The notes: generated from the sequence alone by a model not told the origin. A stretch of DNA of 64,000 nucleotides from Symbiodinium natans (GCA_905221605.1 CAJNDS010001546.1:194001-258000); one strand, 5' to 3'. Counted from the first letter of the stretch, positions 1-13,077 are shown. Numbers and translations: made by a program.

Positions 1-3000
1 GGCTTCAGGTGGTGGCCTCAGGCGCCCCTTTCTATCAGGAAAAGGGAGATTCGGATGATTCTCGGATTTCAAGGACTTGGGGGGGGCTTTGGGTTGGCAG
101 CCGGGTCCAATGAACGTCTCAAGTTGTCGAAGGCAACCTGCGACATGACTTCCCCGCGAAAACGCCCCCAGCAGGGTTTGCAGGTGGTCAAAGAACAAGG
201 TTACGTTAGATACGCCATTCTGCCATGAACGCTTTCCTCAAAGGCCTACTACAACACCATGAGCCCTGGTCCCACACTCCCAAGCTCGCACGTCTGTCAC
301 CAGATCTGAGCGGGGCTGTCTACAACAAGATGGAACTTAGTGTTGGCCTGTGTTCGCAGTTGAAGCCCATGCGAATCGGGGGCGCAAACCGCAAGCAACG
401 CAAAAAGCGCCTAAATCGAAAGCTTCCCCCCCATGTACGGCTGCTCCATGTCAGAAAGGGACGCCTTTCCCAACGGTGTGTAGTTTACCTTCAGGTGCAC
501 CAGGTTTCACAGGAGGAGAGCTTACAAACAAGGGGGATTGTACAGGGATGATGTATTGCAACTGAGAGTCAGCAGCACACCGGCTTCTTGATGGCGAGCC
601 TTACAAGCTGCAGCTGAAGACCAAGACAAAGACGGCACAAAACAAGGCAACAAGGCCCTTCAACACTAAATCAGCGGGGCTGCGGGGCTCATGAGAAGGC
701 AGTGGGAATGCACATGTTTAAGGCGCTCTGATCGCCGTCAACCCCACATCTTTAATCGGCCTTCTGTTGGGGATGCACAAGATGTTGCACAACCATACGA
801 GTCAATCGGCTGAAACGCAGCACCCTAAGAGAGGAGGCCACCAGAACCACATAACGGCAGGAAAATGCACACGTTGCAGAGAGTTAACACATGCTTGAGA
901 TTCTTGCCTGACCGCAACTTTGGAGGGCAACGGAAGGGAGGAGCATGGGGAGAGAAGAAGTTGAGGGCTTCAGGCTGCAGGCTTGGGCCTGTGAGCTTAG
1001 GGTTTTGTAGGGTTTGGACATGAACGTGGGTGAGGTTTCGGGGGGATTTAGGGCCTAATTTAAAGGATCTTTGGGGTGCAGCCGCTCTGGGGCCCATGCC
1101 GAGCTGTACCTGAGACGTGGAGATTTGCTTGGGGCCCGGGGCACGAGGGATGTTCTCTTGGGCTGAGCTTTCGCAGGATTCTTCAGGTCTCGGTACGGGC
1201 CCGTTTTCTCGTCAGAGAGAGAGTGAAAGCTTGCAAAGACTTGCTGCTTTTGCTTTGCAAGAGAAGCATGAAGCATGCTGGACGGGCATCGCACCGTCAA
1301 GCTCTTTCCCCTTTTGCCCAGACGATGACCCTAAACCCAAACAACTTCCCAAGACCACTTGGACTAGAGACAAACCGACGGAGAAGAACAAAACCAAAAT
1401 TTAACAAAAGCCGCACGCCGAGCCCGGGCCCCCTTGCGGTAACTCGCCACTGCGTAGAGCAAGGTCGCAAGCAAGACTAGGGCCTCGCAGAAAGGGCGCA
1501 CCCCACTTGTGTAGTGCGAACCAAGAATTCAAATTTCTAAGGCTGTCAGGGGAGAGCAAAGCAACTCTCGGACCTTCGGGAACTGGGCCGAGGCTCCCAC
1601 AAGGTTGTCCGTGAGGATGTTCGAATATTATGTTCTATGTTCTGACTCTTTTTAACAGAGATGCTGTGTTGACTTCTTCCGGTTCGGTGCTCAAGGTCGT
1701 TTGGCTTGAGGTGCTGGGTTCGGAAAGAAGCTGTGAATGAAAGAAGCAACACTAAACTCAACATGCCTAAGGTTGAAGGAGTCTAAGGGGGAAGGTGGAA
1801 ACGTGTACCGCCGCCAGATAAGATGTCCAACAGCCACTTCGGACCCGGACCTGCCCACGAAACCTTTCAATGCTCCGCTCCTGCACACAAAAGAAAGGCC
1901 CCGAAAACCAACAACAACAAGAGTAGCTCAGACCCGAACAGCACCGCCCAGGTTTAGCGGGTTGAGGTCTACCTGGAACCTGGGCCATGTTTGGGGGGGG
2001 GGGGGGGGGGCGGCGGTGGTCGATGGGGAAGTGGAAGCCCAGCCCAAATTTCTGAGCAAAGCAGCCTTCAAACCACAAGGCTACTGAAATTGTCCATGCC
2101 CAAGAGACGGAAGGTCGCCAGAAAAAAAGTTGTAGTCCCTAAGGCCCTTCTTCCACAATGATAGGCCATAATCGTAAGAGGGTGATTCTTCAAGGACTCG
2201 ATCTGTCATGTGGCTACGCAGTCTTTCATAGCCCGACTACCCAAGAAGACTTGGCACTGCCACAACCACGGGCACAGGAAGAAAAGCAGCAGTGTTCGAC
2301 GTCATGCCTTGACTTGAGTTAACACCCACTCCGAGAAGCCCTGAAGCCCTGAAGAGCCAGAAGCCAAAAGGCTGGAAGATGGCATTCAGAGTCCACTGAG
2401 GAATCACCTGCCATCGCTGATCTAACTCCTTGGGTTCTAGGGGTTCTAGGGGTTCTAGGACTCTAGGATTCTCGGACTCTTAACATTACACCACGCGTGG
2501 ACACCAGAAAGACTCCAGGAAGTTCGAAAAGCTCTTACGCCACTGTGGTCGCAACTGCCTCGCCCAAACCTCCCCTGCACACATGGACAGAACTTCGCAA
2601 TTCGCATCCCCTAGGAAACGGGTTCACCCTCACTGCTGTTTAGAGCATCACGCTTCAATCCTGCTTTCTCGAGGTTCCTTGGCCCCAAACCTCGAAGCTT
2701 GGGATTCTTTGGAAATTGCATACTGCGTGTTTTGTGGTCTGCCCTTCGCGGAGGATCTGCCAGCCAGCTGATCTCGTCAACTGTTTTTACGATTGATAAA
2801 AGTAGGTTGCGAGCTGGACCCCTATGATGATAGTGAGATAGTCAAGCACCTGGAGTCAACGAGCAAGGCTGTGAAACATTTGGACGTTGTACTGGATTAC
2901 TGGATGGCAAGCTACCTTTGAATGAATAACTACAAGAGCCCTGCAGGCCGATGACCGTTCTCGGGAAGCGGGGAAGAGAAAATAAGGTGTTCGGAACTGG

Positions 3001-3157
3001 ACAGGCCAGCAGACTGCCAGCAGCTCCCGCTACTTTGGCGGAAGTAAGCCGCATGCGTGGTTCGGTCGAAGCTAACGAAAGAAAGTGTCATCGGATGAGT
3101 AGACCTCGAAAACCAAGGGACAGTCCGGCCAGTCCAAGGCCCAGGGAGAATGCCGAC
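1..3157. other. Sparse non-coding DNA, no gene recognised
   Basis: I see no reading frame with family resemblance here on either strand. ORFs up to 134 codons exist but lack coding-like composition and overlap one another in several frames. There is an 18-base G run at 1993-2010 and a short GGGTTCTAG-type repeat at about 2430-2465. The segment may include the downstream part of the minus-strand candidate gene at 3158-4224, whose 3' end I could not place. Confidence 0.4.
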
Positions 3158-4224
3158 AAGAGACGTCCGCGTCTTGAGGTCGAAGTCTACCACGATCTTC
3201 ACACGCTTTGCCGCTGAGCTTGGAAAGGAAAGCATGCAAACACAACACCCCCACGCATCTTATCTTGCTCTGTCAAAAATCGTTGCCGCATGATGCTCAG
3301 CTTGACCGGCAACTTCAACAGCATCCGCTTGGCGGCATGATCTGCCTGGATTCTGTGCACGCAAGCCCACTCTTCAAATGGAGAAGACAACATAAGAGCC
3401 GTCGTAAATTTGATACCATTTGGTTGTGGAGGACAGCGCTGTCAGCTCTGCGCGGCAGATGTCCTGAACGATGCCCGGCAAGAGAACTCCCGATGTGCCG
3501 TGTGCACAATTAGAACAACCGTTGCTGCCATGCGATTATTCTGTTGTCTCTAGAAGGGGGAGAACGAGCGAAGCAAAGCAGTTCTCAGGGTCGGCCCTGA
3601 GACTTTGTGAGCGCGGGCGGGGGGAAGGCAGTTGCGTGTGTCAAGTAAACGAGCTATTAAAAAAGAAGAACAAATTGAAACAAAAAAACAATGTGAAAAA
3701 AGAGCAGAAGAGCAGCATTTCTTTCTCTGTTGTGAGGTTCAATGAGTTCAATGGTGGGAGAGGTGGCCTTCACCCCACCGATGATGCCGACCGTGGCCAC
3801 GGACGTCAGTCCGGCGAGCCAGGTCCTCATCTTCGCTTCAGGGCGTGGGCCAGTGGCCACAGTGGGGCCCTCCTTCAAGAGTTTCTGGGATTTGGGGCAA
3901 CGTGTACGGCACCATGGCCCCTTTAAAGGTCCATACCGCTGTGCATACCAGCTGTGGCATATGGACGAACCTAGCTATGCCTGAACCCCCGCAACTCAAG
4001 ACCAGAGCAGAACACGTCCCCAAAGCCTCAAAAAAGGGGCGAGGGGGCTATAAATGGCTATAAACAACATGAACAACATCAACAACTGTTCCTGCTCTTG
4101 ACAAAGATGAGTCGGCTTTGGCTTTGCAAGCGGACCGGGGCTCGCGCAAGTTCACCTGAAAAATGAGGACGAAGACACCGCCTACCAGCATGAGCATGAT
4201 CCCAGCCGGCGTCTCCTGTGCCAT
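3158..4224 (-). CDS. Candidate spliced gene, short membrane protein, function unknown
   Basis: Four minus-strand exons can be joined in phase: 4224-4156, 3830-3774, 3345-3307 and 3205-3158. All have AG acceptors and GT donors. The first begins with ATG and encodes MAQETPAGIMLMLVGGVFVL, a hydrophobic stretch that looks like a membrane anchor or signal segment. The second encodes MRTWLAGLTSVATVGIIGG, a second hydrophobic segment. The third and fourth are charged (ADHAAKRMLLKLP; RVKIVVDFDLKTRTSL). I recognise no family. The 3' end is not found. The exons support each other only by phase and composition, so the assembly could be wrong even if single exons are real. A single-pass or double-pass membrane protein is the most natural reading. 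Confidence 0.35.
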
Positions 4225-4339
4225 GGTCTTCGTGGGTTTCGTGAGCTTGGGATTGAGGTGCTTTTGGCTGGAACTCCCCTACCCCTCCTAAGAAGGAGGG
4301 AGGGGGAGGGCTATACATATCAACACTCGTGAGCGCTCA

Positions 4340-4452
4340 CACAGATCCTTAGGTTTCTTTAGGGTTTAAGAATTTAGGGTTTTGGGTTTTTAGGGTCTGG
4401 GGCCTTTCGGCATTTTAATAGGTTTAGGGTTTTAGGGTTTAAGGTTTAGGAG
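4340..4452. repeat. Degenerate TTTAGGG telomere-type tract
   Basis: About eight partly degenerate copies of TTTAGGG occur in 110 bases, such as TTTAGGGTTT and TTAGGGTTTAAGG. TTTAGGG is the telomere unit of plants and of dinoflagellates. Lying inside a long window with genes on both sides, this is an interstitial tract rather than a chromosome end. A shorter similar tract lies at 44228-44251. Confidence 0.6.
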
Positions 4453-4499
4453 TCTCTGCGGACGTTGTCGGGGGATCTCCTGGTAGGATCAGATCAGTG

Positions 4500-4660
4500 A
4501 CTGTGTGATCCCCCCATATCCCCCACACACACACAGACAGACAGGCAGGCAGGCAGACTGACAGACAGACAGACAGACGGACAGAGAGTGCGAGAGGGAG
4601 GGACAGAGAGAGAGAGAGAGAGAAAGCGCGAGAGAGAGAAAGAGAGAGAGAGAGAGGGAA
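4500..4660. repeat. Compound microsatellite (AC, AGAC, GA)
   Basis: An AC run near 4524 passes into AGAC/AGGC tetranucleotide repeats (about 4535-4585) and then GA dinucleotides up to about 4657. The ORFs of 67 and 94 codons on the minus strand here are Ser/Leu/Cys artefacts of this repeat. The remaining sequence from 4225 to 5300 holds nothing I recognise apart from C runs at 5052-5068 and 5131-5142. Confidence 0.85.
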
Positions 4661-5310
4661 ACAATTTCATTTTCAAGGGCCCGAATGTAGGCTGCAAAGG
4701 TACCTGGACTCGGCATCATACGTTCGGGGAGCAGCGACCCCTGCGGACCCCATGAAGTTTCAAACTGCCTCAAATTGTCCGTCCTTTTGAGGCGAGATGG
4801 GGGCTCAAAATAGCAACCTCAGGACCTTGAACCCCTGATCATCCCTGATACCCCCTGCTTGATTAAGAATGATTGAGAACGGACCCTGGTTTCACCCGAT
4901 GAAGCCTGACACCGCAGATCACGGACGACAGGAAGTGCAAGATCGCAGAGGGGCCTTTCCGGTGATTAGTCACCGACAGCTCCAACTATTTGTCCATGTT
5001 TGCCGTCCTTTTCTTGTAGCTAAAGCCTCGCCGCGGCAAGAACCCCTGCGACCCCCCCCCCCCCCCCCGTTTTGATGTGCACCAAGCTGAAACGGATTAA
5101 TTTCAGGGGCGATTTCCTCCCTCATTTATCCCCCCCCCCCCCCACCTCCATCTTACATTGATTACAGCGGTGGGGATGTTGGAACTTCGAGGCCCGGAGG
5201 CCAACGACTTTGACAACTTACGCACGTGGAAAAAGCGAGATTAAGGCTCAGGTTGCAAAGGCCCCACGAGACAAAGGCCGACACAAAGCCCCCCAAAGCC
5301 CCCCACCCAC

Positions 5311-5317
5311 ACACACA

Positions 5318-5402
<85 letters not shown>

Positions 5403-5415
5403 TCTTCTTCTTCTT
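5311..5415. repeat. Long (TC)40 microsatellite flanked by (AC)n and (CTT)n
   Basis: An uninterrupted TC run covers 5321-5400, preceded by AC repeats and followed by five CTT units. The tract is polypyrimidine on the plus strand, so it can form triplex DNA. Related TC tracts occur at about 6652-6681 and 6776-6801, close to the ORF at 5815-6562. Confidence 0.9.
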
Positions 5416-5814
5416 CTGCTGGGCTTGAAGGCCCGAAGGCCCCCGAAGTTCCGGTCTGTCGTGAAACTTCCCAGCGGTGCTGTGAGGGTCGGAAGCTCAT
5501 TTCCCCATTTGTCCCTTCCCCCCTCACATCTCAATCCCCACCCCTGATGAAGATAAGTTTATCGGCTTCCCCTCTTAGGGCGTTTCCCTTCTGCACCGTT
5601 CCTGGCTTTGTGACACGTGTTGCTCCTTGGTCCTGTTCTCCAAGAAGGCTGCTACACTACTCACGGGAGTGAGGGGGAGCGAGGGGTTTCTGGATGTTCC
5701 TCAACCACATACCATCCCCCTAGTGACTGTAATGACCGTAACATCTGCTAAAGCTTACTTATCCCTGCTCCTTCCCTTTCGTTTATTTTGGTCTTAGTTT
5801 CCCTCGCAACCTCA

Positions 5815-6562
5815 TGGGCTCAGTAGTGCTCGCTGTGCGTGTTCAGAGGTCTTTCGCGCCATTCCCCGCCGCTCCATCTGGGTCAGGTTCTCCTTCTCCT
5901 CGCGCGCCACTCCCCGCGCTCCATCTGGTTCAGGTGCTTCTTTTCCCCCTTCTGGTTCATGAGGCTCTTCCCTTGTGGCCATTGCTGCCACTTCTTCTGC
6001 CGGTATTGCATCCTTGTCGCTTTCTGCCCCAGGTTGTTCTTGTTCTCGTTGCCGTCCTGTTGCTGCCGGTCTGGGGTCACCCTTGCCGTTGGCCTTCTCG
6101 TGTCCTTCCCCCTCTGCTCTCTGTGTCTCTTCTTGTTGTTCCTCTGGAGGGTGCAGTTGGTGCTCCCCTTTCCTGTCTTCGATCTCCACCGTGGCAGGAC
6201 CATGCTGCCAGCCATCTGTCCATGGCTTGCAGTGCTTCCCTGACTTCCTGCGCCAGGGGTTGTTCCAGGAATTCCAATACCCTTCGTAGCCGCTGTCTGG
6301 CCATCATGAGGTCTCCCATGTTGGTCGGCGACGCCCTTCGCGACGGTTGTTCCACGGCATTGCCCTGTAGTGCTATGACGTCTGCGGGGTGCACTTGTCT
6401 TCCATGTTCTTCTTCTTCTGTTTGGTCTTCCTGGGCTTCTCGGGTGTCATATACCTCTCTGCAGATCGTCCCCTTGGCTCGGATTTGCCATAGGAGCTGT
6501 CGATAGTGCTTCCTGTCTAATCCTTCTTCCACCATGTCTATGAGCTCCACGATCATGTCCAT
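5815..6562 (-). CDS. Unspliced charged ORF, possibly broken by a frameshift; unknown
   Basis: Starting from ATG at 6562 the minus strand is open to 6077. The product has helix-forming, coding-like sequence (for example MDMIVELIDMVEEGLDRKHY, then segments rich in Glu, Arg and Gln). From about 6190 a different frame, open to 5815, carries a very acidic/basic tail (EEQQEETQ, EEKENLTQ). The likely interpretation is one coding unit with a frameshift near 6185-6200, or an intronless gag-like fragment of a mobile element. I recognise no domain. TC microsatellites sit just upstream (6652-6801) and frames there are open only because of the repeats. It has no resemblance I can see to the gag at 54 kb. 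Confidence 0.3.
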
Positions 6563-6646
6563 GGCTCCTCTTCTTGTAGTCCGCCTTCTTCCGCAATACG
6601 TCTCTGGGCCGACTGGAAGAGCGTCAGCAGCACTCCCAGGTCCTGC

Positions 6647-6684
<38 letters not shown>

Positions 6685-6774
6685 ACACGCATAACCCCCC
6701 CGGAGGGAGGCTGCCCCAAGGGCGCGCACGTCCAAGGTTTGTCGGGAATGCTGCCCCTCCCGTTTTGGGCGGGG

Positions 6775-6805
<31 letters not shown>

Positions 6806-7721
6806 TTGGCAGGAGCACATGCAAAGATCTGTAGACAGGACATGAGATGAAAAGCATTTGGTCCCAAAACTCGTGCCAGACACCGGGAACGCCAACGAGG
6901 GGTACGGGCGCGGCCCTGTTGCACCGGACACAAGGAATGATGCGACACAAATGAGGGGAGGGGGGTCTGCGTTGACCAGGACCCCCTCCCCACCCCTCCT
7001 TGTCCCTTGCATGTGTGGCTTGTGCATGCGCAGTGACGCTTCACCATGTCCAGGTGTTTGCACACACACAAAACAAAAAAAGGGTCTCCCCCCCACGACA
7101 GCAAACAAAGAAGGCAGATCGCAGAAACTCTCAGCCGTCTCGCGACGCAACACTCCCTGGAAACGGCTGCAACCTGCATCTCGAAGCCCCGCCAACTGCT
7201 TTTCTCATTAAGAAGAGAGAAAGGAAAAGGGGTGGTAAAAACTCACACAAAGAGGAGGGGAGTTTGCAAAAAGGCTGCAATATAATCAAGCGCCTATATG
7301 GCTAGTCCCGCCTGTAAACCCACTGTAAGGTCAGCTTCCAAAAGCTTTTCCCTCGCCGAAAATTTCACTTAACCCTATTCGTTGACGGTTCACGCTGACC
7401 CCCTGTTCGAAAACCTTACATTTTCCTTCCCACAAACAGACCCGTTTCCCATACTTTCAATGAATACTGCTTAGGAAGAGTCATGCTTCAGGTGCCTGCG
7501 GGTTGTACCCTTAACGCACAAGCCCCATTCCTGTGAACACTGTTGGTTGAGGGTTACATGTTCCTCGTCATTCGAGGCTTTTCTCTAAAGCCCCGAGGCC
7601 TTTGCTCCTAAAAACCTAAAGCTTCCCAAACATTGTGTTTGTTGCCTATTAATACCTCAACTTGAGTGCCAAAAAGCCTGGGTCGCGACCATACTTTTCC
7701 CAAACATTGACCTTCCCTCAA

Positions 7722-7857
7722 CACTACAGAATTTACGACTTTACATGGGAGCTGCCCGGAAAGGTTAAACTAATTCCCGAACCACTAAACACTGCAGAAT
7801 TTACGATTTTCCATAAGAGCTGCCCCGAAAGGTTAAACTAATTGCCTAACCATTAAA
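7722..7857. repeat. 68-bp tandem duplication
   Basis: Two adjacent diverged copies of a 68-bp unit start at 7722 and 7790. Both contain CAGAATTTACGA, then GAGCTGCCC and AAAGGTTAAACTAATT. The copies differ at scattered positions, so the duplication is not very recent. Confidence 0.8.
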
Positions 7858-9916
7858 GACCTTTTTCCTACAGAGCTTCCTTAAACGCTAAAGCCCACTG
7901 ACAGTTTGTGAGTTGGATTGCATGGAGCGCAGTTAAGATTGAACAGTATTCTCGAGGGTGGAGATCCTTGTTCACCCTCTTCACCTTTATTTCAGTTTTG
8001 GAACAAAGAAGGGCCCGGATTCAAGATTCGTCCACTTGGTTCCCCGAAGCCGTAGCCCTTATTTACTGTAATTCGTTAAATTCAGTCGTTGACTCCAGCC
8101 AAGGATGGAGGGGGGCACTTTGATTCAGATTTTGAATCACACCCAGGCGGGATCCAAGATTCAAGATTCAAGATGCTCAGAAAAGCCTTTCCTGGGCACC
8201 TTGAATCTGGGATCCGGACTGATATTGACCCTATTCCACCTAAGACGTAACACCCCCTCAGGCAAAGTGACACCTCTCCTGGGCCAAGGCTGCCCACCAG
8301 GAGATTCGATCATGGCCCTCGCAATGGGTCAAGTTGGCTCAGGTGCTTTCGGGAGCGAATGGGAGTTGAAGGTTGAAACTCTACGGCTCTACACCTTCAC
8401 TTGCCTCAATCGCCGAAGAAGCGAAAGAAGCGGTCAGCAAATGTCGACTCAACCCCCAGCTCCAAGAACATCTAACACCTTAAGCCCCACCCGAACCCCG
8501 AAAGATAGCTCTTTCATCAACACGATGCCACTCCCCAAGTCCGAGACCAAATCGTGCATGAATCGGCCACACGGCCCTTCGCGACCCTCGCGCATGATTA
8601 CACAGCTGAGCACATTGCCGGCCCTTCCCGCAGGCACGCCAGCACTAGGGCCGTGAGAGAGCTCAGCAACAACCTGCAACGAGTTCCGCGGCGTTCACTC
8701 AAAGGGCGCTAGGTAGCAACAGGCGCTATCTGCTTCGGCTCAGGGCACACGGAAAGGCTGAGGGTTCGGGGTTCAGGGATGGGCTGGAGCGCTGAACCCT
8801 CGGACCCCTCGGACCCCCAATCTCATAGGACGGATTCAATTCTCAAAGCTTTCAAAACCTCAACTCCCCCATCCCCCAAACTTCCAACCCGATCACATCT
8901 GGGGAAAACCCATCCAAGGAGTCTAGCTATCTGTGGACTCAGAACTCTTCTCTAACGTCAGCCTAGGAGCTTGATTGCGGTGAACTCCGTGGGCGTGACA
9001 CTGCCGGCCAAGCGGTTGTCAGAACCTCTGATCGTGCTCAGTGGCGATTTGCGTGATGTGCGACAGGCTCAGCTTGCTCTGCGATATAGCAAGTTATGCA
9101 CACGACATGCGAAGCGCCAGGAATCGTAGCGAGATGTTTTGCTCTCCATAGCTGCAACCTCAAAGCCCAGGGCCCTGGACCCAACACCGTGAAGAGCCCC
9201 TTGGTGCCAGGCGAAACAGCTCCTGCGCACGGCTGAAACAAGGTCCGTGGAGAAAATGTTGAATCGTACTTCGGGCTTGAGGACGCTTCGAATTTCAATA
9301 TTTCAGAGCTTCAGGGTCCAGGGCCTTGTTGGCGGGGATAAATGAGGGAATTTTCGACTTTTTCTGGAATGTGTTTTTCGCTTTTGTGCTTTTCGCCTCG
9401 GCATGGGGAATTCCAAATCGTGAATGCCGACCCTCTCGGTGCTCCCGCGTTTCCCTGTCGCTCTCCCTAGGCGCGACATTCCAAATCGTGAACGCAGACC
9501 CCCTCGGTGTTTGCGTGCGTCAGCGGGCACATGGGCAAACATCATGCTTCTGTGGGCACAAGGAAAGGAACTGAGCAGCACATGACCACTCCCTCTGCAA
9601 TTGAATCGTACTCCCACTAACTTTCATAAGATTCTGATTACTTTATACAGGAATTCGCTTGATCTAATCGAATGTGTATTGATTTTGGGCTTGTGCTTAA
9701 TATCCTCTATTCCCTCTATATATTCTAGTAAGATTCGAAGAAGTCTTATGTAATTCATGATCTTATTGTCTAAGTAGTTGTAAGAGGATTTAATAGGTTC
9801 TTCCTGGCAAGCTTTGCAAGGCATGGAAAAAACCCTTCCTTCCCTCTCCGTCTGCTTAGTAACAGTAAGAGAACAACAAAAACAAAAGAAGTTCCTGAAT
9901 AATGCAATTCCTGGTT

Positions 9917-9918
<2 letters not shown>

Positions 9919-10001
<83 letters not shown>

Positions 10002-10085
10002 GGGGGGGGTGGGGGGGTGGGGGGGGGTGGGCGGGGGTGGTGGGGGGGGTGGGGGGGGGGGATGGGGGGGGGGAGGGGTGGGGGC
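9919..10085. repeat. 82-base pure G homopolymer followed by G-rich tract
   Basis: Bases 9919-10000 are all G; from 10001 to about 10085 the tract continues as G runs separated by single T, C or A. It creates artefactual polyglycine (plus) and polyproline (minus) frames. Such a run would strongly favour G-quadruplexes, but its true length is hard to establish with any sequencing chemistry, so part of it may be an assembly artefact. Confidence 0.9.
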
Positions 10086-12926
10086 CACAGAAACAAAGGT
10101 ATAGGCTATAGGTGCCAAAGGGTGGAGAGCCGAGATCTGAATAAGGGCCCCAAAGCGAAGAACCCCAAAGGCGCCTTGGCCCCCATCCGCAGCGTGGAAA
10201 CGCAAAGTGCCTTTCATGTGCTGGGAGCGCATCAACAAACCAAAGCCCCAAGCAAGAGGCCCCTTAAAATTCAGGTCTTCTGTGATTCCCCAAATCCGAA
10301 AGCAAATAAGGTACCGGACAAAAGAATCAGGCATATTGCCCAGTAGAGACGTTTTTTTCCCAAGACAGGTATGGCGGGTACGACAAACCACCTTCGGAAG
10401 TGCTAGGATGATTGGGTGTTTACGAAGCATTGAACTTATTGAACTTAGGCCACCATCGCAACACGAAGCTACCAAAAGTTCCAACAGGCTGCTGAGCGAT
10501 CTCCACATAAAACACGCTCAATGGACTGGAGGCGCAAAACCCACAAGATTCCAAGATAGTCAACCTTATGTCAACCTTCAAGCCACGGCAAGAACAAACA
10601 AGATGCAATTTCGTTTGTTGAGTTGAAAATGCGGATCGAACTAGCGGCGATGTTAAGTTCCGACTGGTAATGTGGTTTGTCATAGTGCGACATGGTGAGA
10701 CAAACTACATAAAGTGGCCCAGAGTCCCCTTAACAAAGGCCTTGGTCTCGAACAATTTCTTGGGCTTGGAAGCCCCCACATCCCAAAACAACCTTTTGCA
10801 ACGTCGATTTGGAGGTGAAAAATGCTGCCTTGTTTTTTTTTTTTTTTTGGGGGGGGGGGGGTGGGATGGCCTGCTAATCAGAACCCCATTATCTGTTATG
10901 GGAGATACAGAAATGGAGGTGTGCGTGCGTGTGAGAAGAATATTTCATACCATGATTGGATATCGTTAGCAACGTAACATCACGTTCAGTATATCATGGA
11001 TCACCACCATGTTGTCTAAAGGGTTGTCTCAGGTCAAGTGTTAAGCATGCATCCTAAAGCCGCAAACAAAACCAAAACTCAAAGCCTCTCAGAGCCTGCG
11101 CTCTAACACGGGAATCACACAGGTTCAGGCCTTGGACCTCCCGGCAGAACCTAGCGAATCTACAGAATCTCAGGCACGTGCTAGCAGGAAGGGCGGCAGA
11201 AGGTTCACCAGAAGCGGCACCAGCGGAGCCTCCCCAGTGTGTTTTGTCTCAAGGCATCACCCTCGCCAACTCTCCACCAAGTCTGACGTCACGCAGAACG
11301 CAGAGCAACTCAAAACGGGAGAGGGGGGTGTCCCTATGCGTGCAGTCGGAGATGCCCGGGTCTTCAAACATCAATTTGGGAGTCTGTGTGTTCTCACACT
11401 ACAAGCCTAGCATTTTGAAAAACTTCAACCGAAGTCCACAAACAAGAACGAAGACTCAACCACGCATGCAGGGGCCGCAGCCTGACGCCAAGGCCAAGGC
11501 AAAGGGAACCCCAGGAACCCTGAAACCTGAAAACTGCAGTCTCAGACCTCTCAAAACCTCCCTTGAGACCCAGACCTCAACTCGGCACTCGGAAAAACAT
11601 TACCAGATCGAGAAATCTTCCTGCAACACCAATCCCAAACAGAAACAAAGAGACAGACAGAGAGACAGGGAGAGAGAGGGACACACAGCCGCAGAGAGAG
11701 AGAGAGAGAGAGCGGAGAGATGAGGAGACGATCAGCAGGAGATGTCCTGCAGCGTGTCCGCTGCGTGCAAGCCTATCAATGCCGAACCTGGCCCACCGAT
11801 GCTCTCTTTGGGGTCTGGGGAGTCTCGTTTTGTGCAGTGTTTTGAAAGTTTTGTGTTCTTTGGCGATTGAGAGGCAAAAGTCAACATAAAGCCCCGGCCT
11901 AGAGATCCTGCCAGTTCCAGCACCGAACTTATTGGGGCATTGATTGGCATTGCGCCCTTACGGTTTCCAGAGAGTTCTGGCGTTTGGCAAAGCTTTCTTT
12001 TCGACGGAAAGACAACATTGATAGAATGCCCTATTCATGCCTAAGTTCTTCAACGTCGTCTACGCATGTGCCCTTCCCCCAGAGTGGGAGGCCATGAGCC
12101 CTCCCAACAGCGAAGAATGAAGCACTTTGATTCGACATGTTGGGAGTCTGAGACACTTGGTCCAGGGTGCAGTGCCGAATGCCCTGCTTGAAATCCAAGC
12201 GAACCGAGGCTCGGTCTTACTTCGGGATGTGTTGTTGCGATGGTGGGAATGGGCCAACAGCAAAAGCCCGCAGAAATCGCAGAAATCTGGGATGTCACAT
12301 GCTGGTCTGCCGTCAACAATTGATTCTGTGGTAGGCTCTTGGGTCCCCAATTCGCCCCCACTGGAGCCATGGGGATCCCAAGAGAATCCCAATCCCGACC
12401 TCCCGCCGAGAGCAGCGCCGCTGCGACCTGCTACGTGGTCCCAGGCGAGACGATGAGGGGCTTCAGGGCCTACTCGCCTTGAGCCTCTTAGGGGCGCAGG
12501 CTCAAGGCTTCAGGCTTTTTCGAATTTTTAAGGCCTAAACGTGCGAGAGGGCGTTCTGGCAGGTTGCGGAGGCTTCGAGTTTGCAGACCAGCGCTTCTGC
12601 CGCGGGGCTCCAACGAAGCCAAAAAAATCATGAAGAAGCAGGGTGTCAAGTCTCAAAGCAGACTCACGTACGGAGCTGCGAAACAAAAACAAGCTCATGC
12701 CAGTTGGGTATAGGTCGGCCCACATGTAGACTGCAAGTTGTTCTTTACTTGTGTGGTATCACGGGAGGCAGAAGCTAGGCCCGGAGCGCAAGGCTTCCAG
12801 AGCTGGAACTGGACGGGCCACACAGAGAAGGTGATTGGCAGGGTAAGAGGTGCCTCCAGCTTCCCGACTTTGCCCTCTCGAAACCCAACCCATCACCACT
12901 GGATGCAGTCATCGAAGAGAGGTGAC

Positions 12927-13077
12927 TCGGATCAACCAGTCGGCCCTTTCGGCCTCGATGACCCCTAGATCTTCCTGGTTCACGACCTCGGCGAGGAGGA
13001 TGGTCCTTGGCACTCACGGGGACTTACCGGACTCAGCACGATCATCCGGGACAATGTACTCACTCGATCACGATGAA
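12927..13077 (-). CDS. Two candidate exons of an unknown spliced gene
   Basis: A 14-base exon (13077-13064, FIVI plus two bases) lies between a TTCTCAG acceptor and a consensus GTGAGT donor. It joins in phase to exon 13005-12927 (AG acceptor, GT donor), whose 26 codons include TILLAEVVNQEDLGVIEAER. The joined peptide is amphipathic with GC-rich third positions and looks coding. I recognise no family. Flanking exons were not located: a GLPRN-encoding segment upstream is possible but weak. The very short first exon resembles the 17-base and 21-base exons in the two better-supported genes of this window. Confidence 0.4.

Larger units (their letters stand above)
6563..12926. other. Long gene-poor interval with repeats
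   Basis: I find no convincing exon here on either strand. Content: TC tracts (6652-6801), a 68-bp tandem duplication (7722-7857), the giant G run (9919-10085), a T/G homopolymer pair (about 10829-10862) and a GA tract (about 11690-11715). The open frames across 9624-10508 are polyproline/polyglycine products of the G run and are not genes. Confidence 0.5.

Noticed and set aside
9624-10508. 294-codon polyproline frame
   Set aside because: Product of the G homopolymer.
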